In this document: positions 7,975-17,454 of the stretch, piece by piece
Layout of the letters: each line of letters opens with the position of its first letter
Position numbering within the stretch: position 1 is the first letter of the stretch
Assembly (NCBI GenBank): GCA_017481035.1
Contig: JAFUQI010000056.1
Span: 1 to 43,673, forward strand
Length of the DNA: 43,673 bases
Direction of reading: 5' to 3'
From: Alphaproteobacteria bacterium
GTDB lineage: Bacteria; Pseudomonadota; Alphaproteobacteria; RUG11792
Translations under genes and position numbers: made by a program
The notes under the pieces: model-generated
Databases searched by the model: none
What the model was told of the DNA's origin: nothing
What the model saw: the letters and a program-made list of their open reading frames with translations, nothing else

Positions 7975-8021
7975 TAACGATTACTAATATTTAGGTCAAC
8001 ACTAGTTGATGATCCTCGTTG

Positions 8022-8050
8022 TTGACATAAAGGCAATAGTGCAGTATACT
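8022..8050 (+). promoter_or_regulatory. Consensus sigma-70 promoter of rpmJ
   Basis: TTGACA (8022-8027), a 17-base spacer and TATACT (8045-8050): a full -35 match and five of six at -10. Transcription would begin near 8057, about 30 bases before rpmJ. GTCAACA about 7995 and TGTTGAC overlapping the -35 box form an inverted repeat that could be an operator. Confidence 0.8.
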
Positions 8051-8085
8051 TTTTGGATGAAGTGGGGTTGTAACGATTGATAAAA

Positions 8086-8211
8086 ATGAAAGTCGCAAAT
8101 TCAGTAAAAACACTACGCAGTCGCCATCGCGCTTGTAAGCTTGTGCGTCGCAAAGGAAGACTGTACGTTATTAACAAACAGATCCCTAAGTTTAAGGCTC
8201 GTCAGGGATAG
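8086..8211 (+). CDS. rpmJ: 50S ribosomal protein L36
   Basis: A 41-residue ribosomal protein. The sequence [18 protein letters not shown], then [22 protein letters not shown], is the alphaproteobacterial form of L36 lacking the full set of zinc-binding cysteines. It is very basic, as expected. It has its own near-consensus promoter, in line with high expression, and ends eight bases before ispDF, so the two are probably cotranscribed. Confidence 0.95.
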   Translation: MKVANSVKTLRSRHRACKLVRRKGRLYVINKQIPKFKARQG

Positions 8212-8219
8212 CAGTCTTT

Positions 8220-9344
8220 ATGTATGCGGTCATAGTTGCTGCTGGAAATAGCGCAAGATTTAACAGTGACCGCCCAAAACAGTATATTTCAATATGCGGA
8301 CAAACACCTATTGTTGAATCAGTAAAAGCATTTCATGGTATCGATAAGATCTCTGGTGTTGTTTGTGTTATATCGCCAGATCATCAGCATTTGTACGAAA
8401 GTGTTTTTCAATGTCATTGTTTTGGAAAATTATTGCCGCCGGTCTTCGGTGGGAAAACAAGGGCTGAATCAGTGAGAAATGGCCTTAATTTTATAAGCGA
8501 TCAAAATATTAAACATATTCTTATTCATGATGCAGCAAGGTATAAATGTTCACAAGCACTAATCAATAGAGTGGTTGATAGATTACTAGAAGGATGCGTA
8601 GCCGTTGTCCCAACAGTACAGTCTGTTGATTCATTAAGGTATAATGGAAAGAATATAGATAGATCGAAGGTTGGAAGAGTACAAACCCCTCAGGGATTTG
8701 AATTTGAAACGATATATAACCTTCATAAAAAACATATAGATGCAAATGTTACAGATGATGCCTCGTTGTGCGATATCGAAGGAATCGATGTGATTGAAGT
8801 GCAAGGAGAAGAAACAAATACAAAGCTTACATATTTGAGTGATATAAAAACACAGACAATTATAAAGACAGGTTTTGGATACGATGTTCATAAATTTTCA
8901 AATGATCCAAAACGTAAGCTTTTCTTGATGGGTGTTGAGGTTCCGGGTTATTTCGGATTAGAAGGAGTTTCTGATGCTGATGTTGCGATACATAGCATAG
9001 TTGATGCTATCTTAGGGGCTCTTGGCAGAGGAAGTATAGGAGAGCATTTTCCTATAAAAGATCCTTTAAATCAAGACAGAGACTCTAAAGAGTTTTTGCA
9101 ATATTGCAAAGACTTGTTGGAGCAATCTTGTGCGACAATACTCAACATAGACGTTACAATAGTATGCGAAGAGCCAAAAATTTCTATATTGGCAGATAGC
9201 ATGAAAAAAATAACGGCAAGCTGTTTAGGTATAAAAGAATCAGATATAAATGTAAAAGGCAAAACAACAGAAGGTCTCGGTTTTGAGGGGCGGCGCGAAG
9301 GTATTTCTTCATATGCGGTAGCAACTGTTTCTATAGAAGAGTAG
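8220..9344 (+). CDS. ispDF: Bifunctional IspD/IspF (MEP isoprenoid pathway)
   Basis: Catalyses two steps of the non-mevalonate pathway: cytidylyl transfer to methylerythritol phosphate (IspD, residues 1 to about 212) and cyclisation to MEcPP (IspF, about 217-374). The IspD part has VAAGNSARF, PKQY with the catalytic Lys20, and GRVQTPQGF. The IspF part has the zinc ligands Asp222 and His224 (GYDVHKF) and His258 (DADVAIH), plus TTEGLGFEGRREGI near the end. One oddity: the usual His in the motif G-H-S-D-A-D is Val250 here. Fusion of the two domains is typical of alphaproteobacteria and Campylobacter-type bacteria. It follows rpmJ by eight bases without a clear ribosome binding site, and precedes gpmI by six bases. 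Confidence 0.95.
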   Translation: MYAVIVAAGNSARFNSDRPKQYISICGQTPIVESVKAFHGIDKISGVVCVISPDHQHLYESVFQCHCFGKLLPPVFGGKTRAESVRNGLNFISDQNIKHILIHDAARYKCSQALINRVVDRLLEGCVAVVPTVQSVDSLRYNGKNIDRSKVGRVQTPQGFEFETIYNLHKKHIDANVTDDASLCDIEGIDVIEVQGEETNTKLTYLSDIKTQTIIKTGFGYDVHKFSNDPKRKLFLMGVEVPGYFGLEGVSDADVAIHSIVDAILGALGRGSIGEHFPIKDPLNQDRDSKEFLQYCKDLLEQSCATILNIDVTIVCEEPKISILADSMKKITASCLGIKESDINVKGKTTEGLGFEGRREGISSYAVATVSIEE

Positions 9345-9350
9345 GTATTT

Positions 9351-10778
9351 ATGCACAAAGTTTTGCTATGTATATTAGATGGTTTTGGTGTTAGCGAAGA
9401 ATATTATGGCAATGCAACACTTGAAGCAACGTACATTCAAAATTTAATCAGAACAAATAATATTGCTTTTCTTGAGGCTTCTGGTCGAAGTGTTGGCCTT
9501 CCGGATGGGCAGTTTGGAAATTCAGAGGTTGGCCACTTAACAATAGGTTCTGGACAAGTAATAAAGCAAAAACTTCCGTTGATATCAGATGCAATACTAT
9601 GTGGCGAGATTGATGAAAATAAAAGCCTCAAAAATTTTATCAAGAACATTAGAGGCTCCTGTCACTTGATGGGACTTTTTTCAAACGGAGGCGTTCATTC
9701 AGATCTCTCTCATTTTTTTTGGGCGATAAAGTTTCTCCGAGCAAACAACATCAATATAAAGGCGCACCTATTTCTAGATGGAAGAGATGTCGATCAAAAG
9801 GACGCCTTAAAAACATTGAAATACGCAATCGATTCAGGACAAATAAGACTCTCAGAAATTGCAACTATTTCTGGGCGTTATTATGCGATGGATCGAGATA
9901 ATAAATTAGACAGAACAAAAAAGGCGTTTGACTCTATTGTTAAAGGAATTGCAGATTCAAGAGCATTTGATCCAATTTTGAAGATCCAAGAATTTTATGA
10001 TCAAGGCATATTTGATGAAATGATACCTCCATTTATAGTTGGAGAATATGAACATGCTATGCAACAAGATTCGTTTTGGATGTTGAATTTTCGAACTGAT
10101 AGAATCAAGCAGATTTTAAAAATGATTATTGATGCTAAGTTTGATTTGCTCAATATGGTTGATTGCGGCCAAGATATCGACTCTAAAGCAAGCACAATAT
10201 TTCCAAGCATTTCGGTTCAAAATACTCTCGGAGAAATATTGTCAAACAAAGGCATCTCTCAACTTAGAATTGCAGAAACAGAAAAATATGCACATGTTAC
10301 GTATTTTTTTAATGGAGGCGCAGAAATTCAATATCCTGGAGAAGATCGCATACTTGTTCCATCACCAAACGTTAAAGATTATGCAACAACTCCTGATATG
10401 TCATCAGAAAAGGTGACAGAACATATTATAGAAGCGCTAAGTAAATCATCGCATCAAGTTATAATAGCAAACTATGCGACGCCGGATATGATTGGACATA
10501 CTGGCAATTTTGAGGCTACCAAACAAGCCTTGCAAATGCTTGATAAACATATTGAAGATGTTGTGCGAGTAGCACGAGACAATGATTATATAGTGGTAAT
10601 AACAAGTGATCATGGAAATTCGGAAAGCATGATTGATCAATTCGATAAACCTATAAAGACTCATACAAACAATAAAGTTCCACTAATTTTATTGCCAAAG
10701 ATAAAAACAAACATAGAATGCAAGTCATTAGCAGATATTTCTAGCTTGATTCAATCCTTGGTTTTTGTTGGTCATTAA
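9351..10778 (+). CDS. gpmI: 2,3-bisphosphoglycerate-independent phosphoglycerate mutase
   Basis: Interconverts 3- and 2-phosphoglycerate in glycolysis. At 475 residues it is a little shorter than the usual 510. Manganese and catalytic features are present: Asp10 (ILDGFGV), the phosphorylated Ser58 in GNSEVGH, GGVHSDLSH, DGRDVDQKDAL, ISGRYYAMDRD, the HTGNFEAT motif and SDHGNSE near residue 420. It begins six bases after ispDF and probably shares its transcript. With pfkA it shows that the organism keeps at least part of glycolysis. Confidence 0.95.
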   Translation: MHKVLLCILDGFGVSEEYYGNATLEATYIQNLIRTNNIAFLEASGRSVGLPDGQFGNSEVGHLTIGSGQVIKQKLPLISDAILCGEIDENKSLKNFIKNIRGSCHLMGLFSNGGVHSDLSHFFWAIKFLRANNINIKAHLFLDGRDVDQKDALKTLKYAIDSGQIRLSEIATISGRYYAMDRDNKLDRTKKAFDSIVKGIADSRAFDPILKIQEFYDQGIFDEMIPPFIVGEYEHAMQQDSFWMLNFRTDRIKQILKMIIDAKFDLLNMVDCGQDIDSKASTIFPSISVQNTLGEILSNKGISQLRIAETEKYAHVTYFFNGGAEIQYPGEDRILVPSPNVKDYATTPDMSSEKVTEHIIEALSKSSHQVIIANYATPDMIGHTGNFEATKQALQMLDKHIEDVVRVARDNDYIVVITSDHGNSESMIDQFDKPIKTHTNNKVPLILLPKIKTNIECKSLADISSLIQSLVFVGH

Positions 10779-10880
10779 GTAATTCAAAAGCCTGTAGTTA
10801 AACCTATAAAAAGTTTTTTTGAAAAATAAACGAATTTTTAACTTTTATATAATAGAATAACAGTAGGAAGGCTTGAATGT

Positions 10881-12668
10881 GTGTTGATATATAGAAAAAT
10901 GGGCGTATCGCAAAAAGTATCAAACTGTCTCGCTCTTTTGAAAAAATTTGGGTTTTGCCCGAACATATTGAACATATATATAAAAAAATACTCCTTTCTA
11001 TGTCTTGTAAATGATCTCCTTTCTGGGATTAAAATTTTTTTATTAAGCCTTCCCATAGCGTTATCTCTTGCAGTTTTTTGTGAACTTTCTCCACTCCAAG
11101 GAATAATATCATGTTTCGTTGCGGCATGTGTTGGAATTTTATTTGGAGGCTCGAAGTATCAAGTTAGCATGGTTGCTTTGCCGATTTGCGTTTTAACTTT
11201 TGAGATATTATCTAAATATCAATATATGGGATTATTTTGGACCGCGTTGTTTGTTGGCGTAATATTAATGCTTTTTGGACTTTTGCGATTAAGTGAAGTT
11301 CTCAAGCACATATCATACGCTTTTATTTCTGCTTTGTGTGTTTATGTTATTATATCTATAATTATAAACCAACTTCAATATATACTTGAAATAAATACAA
11401 TTCAATCTTCGCAAAGTATTATAGAAAACTTTAGGCTGCTTTTTAATAATATTGGAAATACGACTAGCACAGCTTTAACGACTTGTTTGGTATATATTAC
11501 TCCATTAATGTTTTTGCGGATGTTTTTCAAAGGATTTTTCGCATTTTTTCTCTATATTGTATTGGGAGCAGTGTTTGCATATATATCTGATATAGGTTTA
11601 ATTCCTAGCTTTGTCGATATAAGAACCATAGGGAAAGAAATGGTTTCACTAAATTTATTTGACAATATTTTTCACATAACAGGTGGTGTTCCTTCAAATC
11701 TTTTTCTTGCAAACTCCATTAATTATGCGTTCGTAATTTCACTAATTATAGCTACGGAATCTTGTTTTTGTACAAGCATATCATCAAGCATAACTGGTGA
11801 TACTAGAATGCAAATTAACGCTGAATTAATTTCGACTGGTATTGCAAATTTTTGTTCGATAGCATTTGGAGGAATGTTTGTGTCGCCAAATCTGCATTTC
11901 TCAACAAGGAATATCGGTTTTAAAGCAAAAACATTATTTCCAACACTGGTTGTCGCAATATGTTACGCTATATTTATAACTCTATGTGTAGATATTTTAA
12001 GATATATCCCTAGCAAATGCCTTTGTTCGATATTAATAATATACTGCTTTAGTGAATTTAGAAAACGACACGTGATACAATATCTGAATATGAAGTCAAA
12101 TGATTCATACATATTCTTATTGACTGTCGCTATAGCAATATATTTTGGCTTTATTCCGGCAACAATTGTTGGGTTCAGCGTTTCTTGTATATTCTTTGCT
12201 AAAAGAATGATTAAAATAAAAGATGCAACAGTGCATACGATGGCTGATCACGATGCTGGAGTAATAGAATTTTTAAGAAATAAAAATGGATATTCAAAAA
12301 GCCTTAACATAGATAAAAATATAATGAAAGACATCGAAGTTATTCAGGTCGATAATACATTGTTTTTAAATGTTGCAAAACTTGTTGAAGAGGCATATTC
12401 CGCTTGTGGCAAGTTTCCAAAAGTAGTAATTATATACTTTAAAAACATACCATACCTTGATGGTGAAGCATTTTTATCATTAAAGAATCTAGTAAAAAAG
12501 GTACGTTCTCATGGAGCAATAGTCCTAGTTTCAGGAACAAATGGCTTGCTTCTCGATATAATAAATCAGAAAGCTGCAGAGGAAAAATCTGGAGATGCGT
12601 ATGGTTATATAGTGCCAAACTTTAGAGATGCAATTCAACAAACTGTTAAGCGACTCTCTGCTACGTAA
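10881..12668 (+). CDS. SulP family anion transporter with STAS domain
   Basis: An inner-membrane anion carrier of the SulP/SLC26 family (sulfate, bicarbonate or dicarboxylates; the substrate cannot be read from sequence). The 595-residue protein has an N-terminal extension of about 35 residues, ten or more membrane segments between about 45 and 445, with family features LPIALSLAVFCELSPLQGI and FGGSKYQVSM, and a C-terminal STAS domain (about 490-590) containing PYLDGEAFLSLKNLVKKVR. The GTG start at 10881 has AGGAAG ten bases upstream; ATG 10899 is the alternative. A TATAAT box lies at 10848-10853. A weak terminator hairpin follows directly. Confidence 0.88.
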   Translation: MLIYRKMGVSQKVSNCLALLKKFGFCPNILNIYIKKYSFLCLVNDLLSGIKIFLLSLPIALSLAVFCELSPLQGIISCFVAACVGILFGGSKYQVSMVALPICVLTFEILSKYQYMGLFWTALFVGVILMLFGLLRLSEVLKHISYAFISALCVYVIISIIINQLQYILEINTIQSSQSIIENFRLLFNNIGNTTSTALTTCLVYITPLMFLRMFFKGFFAFFLYIVLGAVFAYISDIGLIPSFVDIRTIGKEMVSLNLFDNIFHITGGVPSNLFLANSINYAFVISLIIATESCFCTSISSSITGDTRMQINAELISTGIANFCSIAFGGMFVSPNLHFSTRNIGFKAKTLFPTLVVAICYAIFITLCVDILRYIPSKCLCSILIIYCFSEFRKRHVIQYLNMKSNDSYIFLLTVAIAIYFGFIPATIVGFSVSCIFFAKRMIKIKDATVHTMADHDAGVIEFLRNKNGYSKSLNIDKNIMKDIEVIQVDNTLFLNVAKLVEEAYSACGKFPKVVIIYFKNIPYLDGEAFLSLKNLVKKVRSHGAIVLVSGTNGLLLDIINQKAAEEKSGDAYGYIVPNFRDAIQQTVKRLSAT

Positions 12669-12703
12669 TTGATTCTGTTTTATATTGATAAAATCAATTT
12701 TTG
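12667..12703 (+). terminator. Possible terminator after the SulP gene
   Basis: AATTGATT (12667-12674) pairs with AATCAATT (12692-12699) and an inner TTTTA/TAAAA pair closes the loop; TTT follows. All A-T pairs, so weak. Confidence 0.35.
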
Positions 12704-12771
12704 TAAAAAAGAATTTTTGCGCTAATATTTCGTGTGTGATATACTTATAATTGATGGTTCGTATATTATAA

Positions 12772-12941
12772 AATGAGCCATTTTCAACTATTGCAAAAGA
12801 TGTTGATATTGAATCTAATTTTTTGCAAAAGCAGAACGAGAAAGGAATTATGTTGCCAACCAGCTAGGCGTCATGCCTCAAAATCTTTCACATGACGATA
12901 TTTTGAGGTATATTGACGAACGTATGCCTGGGTATTATTAA
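12772..12941 (+). pseudogene. Fragment of a decayed protein gene
   Basis: Two neighbouring frames read like protein but neither has a start codon: 12772 onward gives NEPFSTIAKDVDIESNFLQK, and after a shift near 12820-12830 the other gives ERERNYVANQLGVMPQNLSH and ends YIDERMPGYY with TAA at 12939-12941. Joined, they would form about 55 residues of a soluble protein. I do not recognise the family. The bases from 12942 to 13183 hold nothing I can name. Confidence 0.3.
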
Positions 12942-13183
12942 AATAATCCTGTTAAGACTGTAACGACAGACAATAAAATGTTTGTTGTTACAATGGTTTA
13001 TTTTATATTAACGAGTTGCCACATCACTGGATTCTATTGCTAATATAGCTTAGAAGGAGTCAATGTATGATTAATTAGTTTTCAAGCGCTTGTTTCGGAA
13101 TTGTGCTCTGATCTTATGAACATTGTTTTGCTTGCTATTACGTTTTTCACGCTGAAACTGTCTTTGAGAAAAAATTGTTTGCT

Positions 13184-13270
13184 TGGTGCCCGGAAGAAGA
13201 CTCGAACTTCCACGGAGTTGTCTCCACACGCACCTGAAGCGTGCGCGTCTACCAATTTCACCACCCGGGC
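13184..13270 (-). tRNA. tRNA-Leu (anticodon CAG)
   Basis: The reverse complement starts GCCCGGGTGGTGAAATTGG and ends TTCCGGGCA-CCA. It folds into a class II tRNA with a long variable arm (GTGGAGACAACTCC), GTTCGAGTC in the T loop, and the anticodon loop CTTCAGGT. CCA is encoded. The 87-base length fits leucine. Confidence 0.95.
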
Positions 13271-13940
13271 TCACATTTATTCTACTATAAACTTTATAAA
13301 ATATCTAGAACGTAAGACAGCGAGTTTTGTTAACGGAGTTACATATGTTGTTAGGTGCGCTGAATGTTTGTGTTGTCTTTCGTGTGTGTTGCTTTTGTCT
13401 TGGTGTCATACAGCTATCTCACATCTACAGTAACGGATTCACTTTTTGCTAAAACTTATTGATTGTTATTATGCTTGTCAATTTCGGATGACTGATAATT
13501 TGAGAATATATTTACACATATCTGTTCTATGTTATAAGAATAGTGCTGAAAATGCTTTTTCGTCTATATACTTGTTGTTTCGACATATTTCGAATCTATT
13601 TTGTTTTGCTTCCTGCGCTTGTGTATGTGATTCTTTTTTTTGTTCTGGTGTTGGCGCAAGTGGTTAACTTGTATTCATAAGTTATTGTGATTTTAGGATT
13701 TGATGTGTGTTTTTGACTATATTTGGCCGCAACCATGGGTATGGATTTTTTTTAATATATTATCAGCGTATGATTACTGGCTCTGAACAGCATAATGTAA
13801 TTTTTGTTGGATGTTGTGTTTACAATGATAATGTCGTTAGCTAATTCAAGTTATTTTTTTAATCATTTTTGTTTTTTAATTGTCATAAAATCTGAAAATA
13901 GATTGTTAAAACCTTGTTTGTATGTATGCGCTAACTACTT
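13271..13940. other. 670-base gap without a recognisable gene
   Basis: AT-rich, T-rich on the plus strand. A 73-codon frame at 13446-13667 and others on both strands lack ribosome binding sites, family motifs and protein-like composition. No tRNA, clear hairpin terminator or copy of the window's repeat families was found. Confidence 0.4.
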
Positions 13941-15362
13941 CTAGTTAAAGAAACATACATATGCGTACCATATTGTGAGAATTGCTATTGCATGTACTAT
14001 ACCGCAAGTTAGCCATTTTTTCGCAGACACATAGCCGGATGAATACATCGTTATTGCTACTGGCCCAGAATAGTTTGTTAGCACATCGGAAAGTGAGCTG
14101 AATGCTGCGAGTGTCATTCCATACGCTATTGGGTTCAGTCCTAATGCTATACCAGTTGACAGGAATGGAACGTAAAGAGCTATTATTCGTGAGTTTTCTC
14201 CTGAGAAGAAATAGTGTGCGAAGAAATATATTGTTGATAGTAGTATGAAGAGCGCGCTACTGCTAAATCCTTGGACTGCTCCTGATATAAAGTTTGTAAA
14301 CCAATCAACGGCGCCAAGTGAGACTAAGCTGTTAACGTATGATATGAGTAGGCCTAACATGAGGACTGATCTAAATGTTGTATCGCATGATAACATTTCT
14401 TTCACATTTACAATGCCTAGCGTTATAAATATACATAATCCTAGGATTGTTGTAACTGTGACTTGAACTCCTATTTTGTCGGCAAATATCCACATCAAAA
14501 GCATTCCTATGAAAACTCCTATTACTATTTTTTCTTTGTTCGTTAGTGGACCTAATTCTTTACTGTTTTTAGCAGCTTGGGTTCTTAAGTTTTCGAGGTT
14601 TTTAATGCCTGGATTGCAGAATACCTGGAGAATGAATGGTAATATTATTAGTATTATTCCACATGGAATTATCCCGAAAGAAAACCAACTTATCCATGTT
14701 GCGTTTATGCCAACGTTTTGCAGCGCTTCCATTATGATCGCGTTTGATATCATTGCTGTAAAAAATAGTGCACTACAAACTGCATTTGCTGAGGAATATA
14801 GCAAGGACAGGTATGCTCCTATTGATCTCTGGCATGTTCCAGCTACGTGTGTCGTTATATACTCAGAAAGTGATGTGACTAGAGGAAGACCAACACTTGC
14901 GCCTCTGGCTGTGTTGCTTGGTAGCATTGGTGAAATAATAAACTCAGTTAATATTATACTATATGAGAGTCCTGTAATTCCGTGCCCAAAATATCTCAAA
15001 AACATGTAAGCAATTCTGAGACCTATTGTTGTTTTTGTTATAACTTTCGAAAGCGACAGTATTAGAAACAAGAGCCATGGAACTACGTTGCTCATACCTG
15101 AAAAACTTTGCTTGACGTCTATTGTGTTTGTTAGGTTGGCTATCATCATTGTGAATAGCAAAAATGCTATTGGTTTTGTGACTTCGAGCATTATTCCTGC
15201 CATTGTGGCTACGAATATGATTATCATGTGAAATGCTTGTTGCGATAATCCTTGTTGTGGTTCTATGCAAAACCATGCAAAAATCGCCAATGCTGCTATT
15301 ACAAAAAGGCGCTTGAAATTAATTTCCGATTCTGTAAGTGATTGTTTTAAAAATGAAATCAT
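13941..15362 (-). CDS. DASS/SLC13-family anion transporter (dicarboxylate type)
   Basis: A membrane carrier of the divalent anion:sodium symporter family, closest in pattern to the 2-oxoglutarate/malate translocator group (DiT1, YbhI-like). The 473-residue protein has about 12 membrane segments. The first substrate motif appears as SPMLPSNTARGASVGLPL (about residues 148-165) and the second, repeated half as SSLSDVLTNYSGPVAITMYS (about 433-452). Such carriers let intracellular bacteria take up host dicarboxylates, though direction and substrate are inference. The start ATG lies 24 bases after the tRNA-Thr gene on the same strand, so tRNA and carrier mRNA are probably one transcript. Confidence 0.85.
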   Translation of the reverse strand: MISFLKQSLTESEINFKRLFVIAALAIFAWFCIEPQQGLSQQAFHMIIIFVATMAGIMLEVTKPIAFLLFTMMIANLTNTIDVKQSFSGMSNVVPWLLFLILSLSKVITKTTIGLRIAYMFLRYFGHGITGLSYSIILTEFIISPMLPSNTARGASVGLPLVTSLSEYITTHVAGTCQRSIGAYLSLLYSSANAVCSALFFTAMISNAIIMEALQNVGINATWISWFSFGIIPCGIILIILPFILQVFCNPGIKNLENLRTQAAKNSKELGPLTNKEKIVIGVFIGMLLMWIFADKIGVQVTVTTILGLCIFITLGIVNVKEMLSCDTTFRSVLMLGLLISYVNSLVSLGAVDWFTNFISGAVQGFSSSALFILLSTIYFFAHYFFSGENSRIIALYVPFLSTGIALGLNPIAYGMTLAAFSSLSDVLTNYSGPVAITMYSSGYVSAKKWLTCGIVHAIAILTIWYAYVCFFN

Positions 15363-15385
15363 ATTCTGAGCCCTGAAGAAAAACG

Positions 15386-15461
<76 letters not shown>

Positions 15462-15783
15462 TCTTCTAAGATAGTAACATAAGTTATTCATAAAAATCTA
15501 CTGTTTTGGAAAAAAGGCACTGACAATCATCTTAATCGTAGAAATAGTGATTGAGTAACTACATCAATTCTGACACATTATAATGTAAATGATCATTTCT
15601 TCTGGAATTGCTTGATGCGCTGCTTTTTTAGATACTGTGTTGCGTTAATAATCGGTGTACGTATTAAAAATTGCACTTGTTTAAACTTATATGTTGTGTG
15701 TGGATTTGATGTGAAATAGTTGACTCCCTACTCTGTAACGCCGCAGCTTTATCGCGTTGAATGTTGAGGGGCTTATGCTTTCC
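15462..15783. other. Gap between tRNA-Thr and the MotA/TolQ-like gene
   Basis: About 320 bases with no supported coding frame. It should hold the promoter of tRNA-Thr (reading left) and the 3' end of the gene to the right, but I see no convincing hexamer pair or terminator. Confidence 0.35.
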
Positions 15784-16902
15784 TTATTTTTTCTCTATGA
15801 TTGATGACAGTGTTTTCGATATCATTCTGATTTCACGATTAATATTTTCTATCAAATAGTCGCGATCATTCGATGAATTTTTAATAATTGCGTTCAAAGC
15901 ATTTTCGGTTGAATTCAATCGCTTTATTATATCATCCCATTGAACCTCTCCCATTCTCCCCAATAATGAAGTGGTTATTGATTGCATCTGATTTTGATTC
16001 ACGCACAAGGTTTTGATTGTTTCCTGATTAACCGTCATTGCTTCAGTTAATTGCGATAATTTATGAGATATATCTCGCTGCATATTAAAAAGAGATACCC
16101 TATTACCTTCAAGTTCGCTTAGTTGATTCTGAAATGCATACATAGTTTCGATAGACTTTTCTAAAAGCCCCATTGAAAATATCTCTCCATGATAACTTGC
16201 GTTGTTATCAACGGAATCAAAACTGATCGTTTTCCTAGACAGCCAAGTTTCAATCTTATTTTCAAAATCACTAGATGCTCTTCGCAAATTTATATTCAAA
16301 AACCCAAGAATCAACGACGTAGCTAACCCCATTAGAGAGCACCCAAAAGCAATCCCCATTCCAGATAAAGGAATCTTTAGGCTATTCTTTAACTTTAAAA
16401 AAGACTCTGCTGAATCTGCTTGGTCTATCCCGAGATTGTCAATAATACTAGCTACATTTCCTATCGTATGCGAAAGCCCCCAAAAAGTTCCCAATAACCC
16501 TAAGAAAACTAGGATTCCAGATAAATACTTAGAAAATGATTCTGTTTCATATATATTCTTTTCAATTCCTGACATTATGGTTTGAAGTTTTTGTTGCGAA
16601 AGTAATTTGTTATTTTTCGATATATACAAAGTAATTGGCTTCAATATTTTGAATTTCTCTATATCAGCTTTTCCTAGCCTATCAAAGACAGAGATAAGAT
16701 TAAATTCCATCGAATAAGAAAAAAGCCGCAAATAAACAACAATAACACCAGTTAAAAAACACAAAAGAATAACGGAATTAATATGAATGTTATATAAAAA
16801 TGCTGTTTTCAAAACGTCAAAAAGATAAAAGACCAAACAAGCTATAACTAATAAAAAAGCCGTTATTTCAACAAGGCATTTTTTAACAGACGACAATTCC
16901 AT
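15784..16902 (-). CDS. MotA/TolQ/ExbB-like membrane protein
   Basis: An inner-membrane protein of the proton-channel superfamily that powers MotAB, TolQR and ExbBD. The 372 residues show two N-terminal membrane segments (about 12-30 and 42-60), a cytoplasmic part, then the hallmark pair FLGLLGTFWGLSHTIG (about 133-148) and PLSGMGIAFGCSLMGLATSL (about 176-195), followed by a coiled-coil C-terminus of about 130 residues. The pattern is closest to a set of alphaproteobacterial proteins often named MotA that sit beside an OmpA/MotB-like partner, but no partner gene is here. In relatives the third-helix motif usually has Thr where this one has Ile (GMG-I-AF). It is on the same strand as, and downstream of, the T6SS sheath operon, separated by a terminator and 550 bases. 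Its task is unknown; flagella are not implied. Confidence 0.7.
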   Translation of the reverse strand: MELSSVKKCLVEITAFLLVIACLVFYLFDVLKTAFLYNIHINSVILLCFLTGVIVVYLRLFSYSMEFNLISVFDRLGKADIEKFKILKPITLYISKNNKLLSQQKLQTIMSGIEKNIYETESFSKYLSGILVFLGLLGTFWGLSHTIGNVASIIDNLGIDQADSAESFLKLKNSLKIPLSGMGIAFGCSLMGLATSLILGFLNINLRRASSDFENKIETWLSRKTISFDSVDNNASYHGEIFSMGLLEKSIETMYAFQNQLSELEGNRVSLFNMQRDISHKLSQLTEAMTVNQETIKTLCVNQNQMQSITTSLLGRMGEVQWDDIIKRLNSTENALNAIIKNSSNDRDYLIENINREIRMISKTLSSIIEKK

Positions 16903-17192
16903 AATAATCTGACGTATACCAATACATAATTTTATTCTAACTTATGGGGTTTGTGCTCGCAAGAAAATTAAAATATGTATTATTTTTCGTTAACAATTGT
17001 CTTGAAAGCAACAATCGATCAAGCCTAACACATACGCAGAATGCGCTATACACTACTATACCAAAGACATATAGGCAGTACTATTTAATTATATGTCTAT
17101 GTATTGTTGTGTGTTAAATGTCTATTATTATACAAGGAAGCGACTATGTTTATTTTGGTGTTTTAAAAATCATTTTAATGTCTATAACTTTA

Positions 17193-17224
17193 TTAAAAAA
17201 TTCAATTTTTTGGAAAACTGAATT
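17193..17224 (-). terminator. Probable terminator of the tssB-tssC operon
   Basis: On the minus strand AATTCA-G-TTTT pairs with AAAA-T-TGAATT around a four-base loop (17199-17224, one mismatch), followed by TTTTAATA. It lies about 230 bases after the HtrA-like gene. Confidence 0.5.
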
Positions 17225-17454
17225 CTAATCTATCTGTAAAATTAAATCAATCATTTTTGTAAAATTTTAAAGAAAAAATACAAAAAATACAAAAAAATTA
17301 AATAAAATAAAAAAAACACTTAACCGGATTAAAATATGCTGTTATTCTTTTGCTAGGAGTTGGTTGGTTCCCTAAATCATAATAAGTGCTAATATAAAAA
17401 ATACCTCCTGTAAATAAGCACGACTGTTAACTTCGGCCAACTCCTTTAATTGAC

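Noticed and set aside
7462-8177. Minus-strand frames of 72 and 82 codons across the repeat region and rpmJ
   Set aside because: They run through hairpins and repeat blocks, and the second lies antisense to the promoter and to rpmJ, which is certain.
13101-13433. A 110-codon plus-strand frame
   Set aside because: It reads straight through the tRNA-Leu gene on the other strand and has no protein-like features.
14476-15009. A 177-codon frame antisense to the DASS carrier
   Set aside because: It mirrors the membrane segments of the real gene, which has full family motifs on the minus strand.
15784-16902. Flagellar MotA
   Set aside because: No other flagellar gene or MotB is visible, and the same fold serves TolQ, ExbB and other systems; only the superfamily can be supported.
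17355-17445. Inverted repeat AGGAGTTGG (17355-17363) / CCAACTCCT (17437-17445)
   Set aside because: The arms are 73 bases apart with no U-run; a closer hairpin at 17199-17224 is a better terminator. Could be chance or an operator, but nothing supports it.
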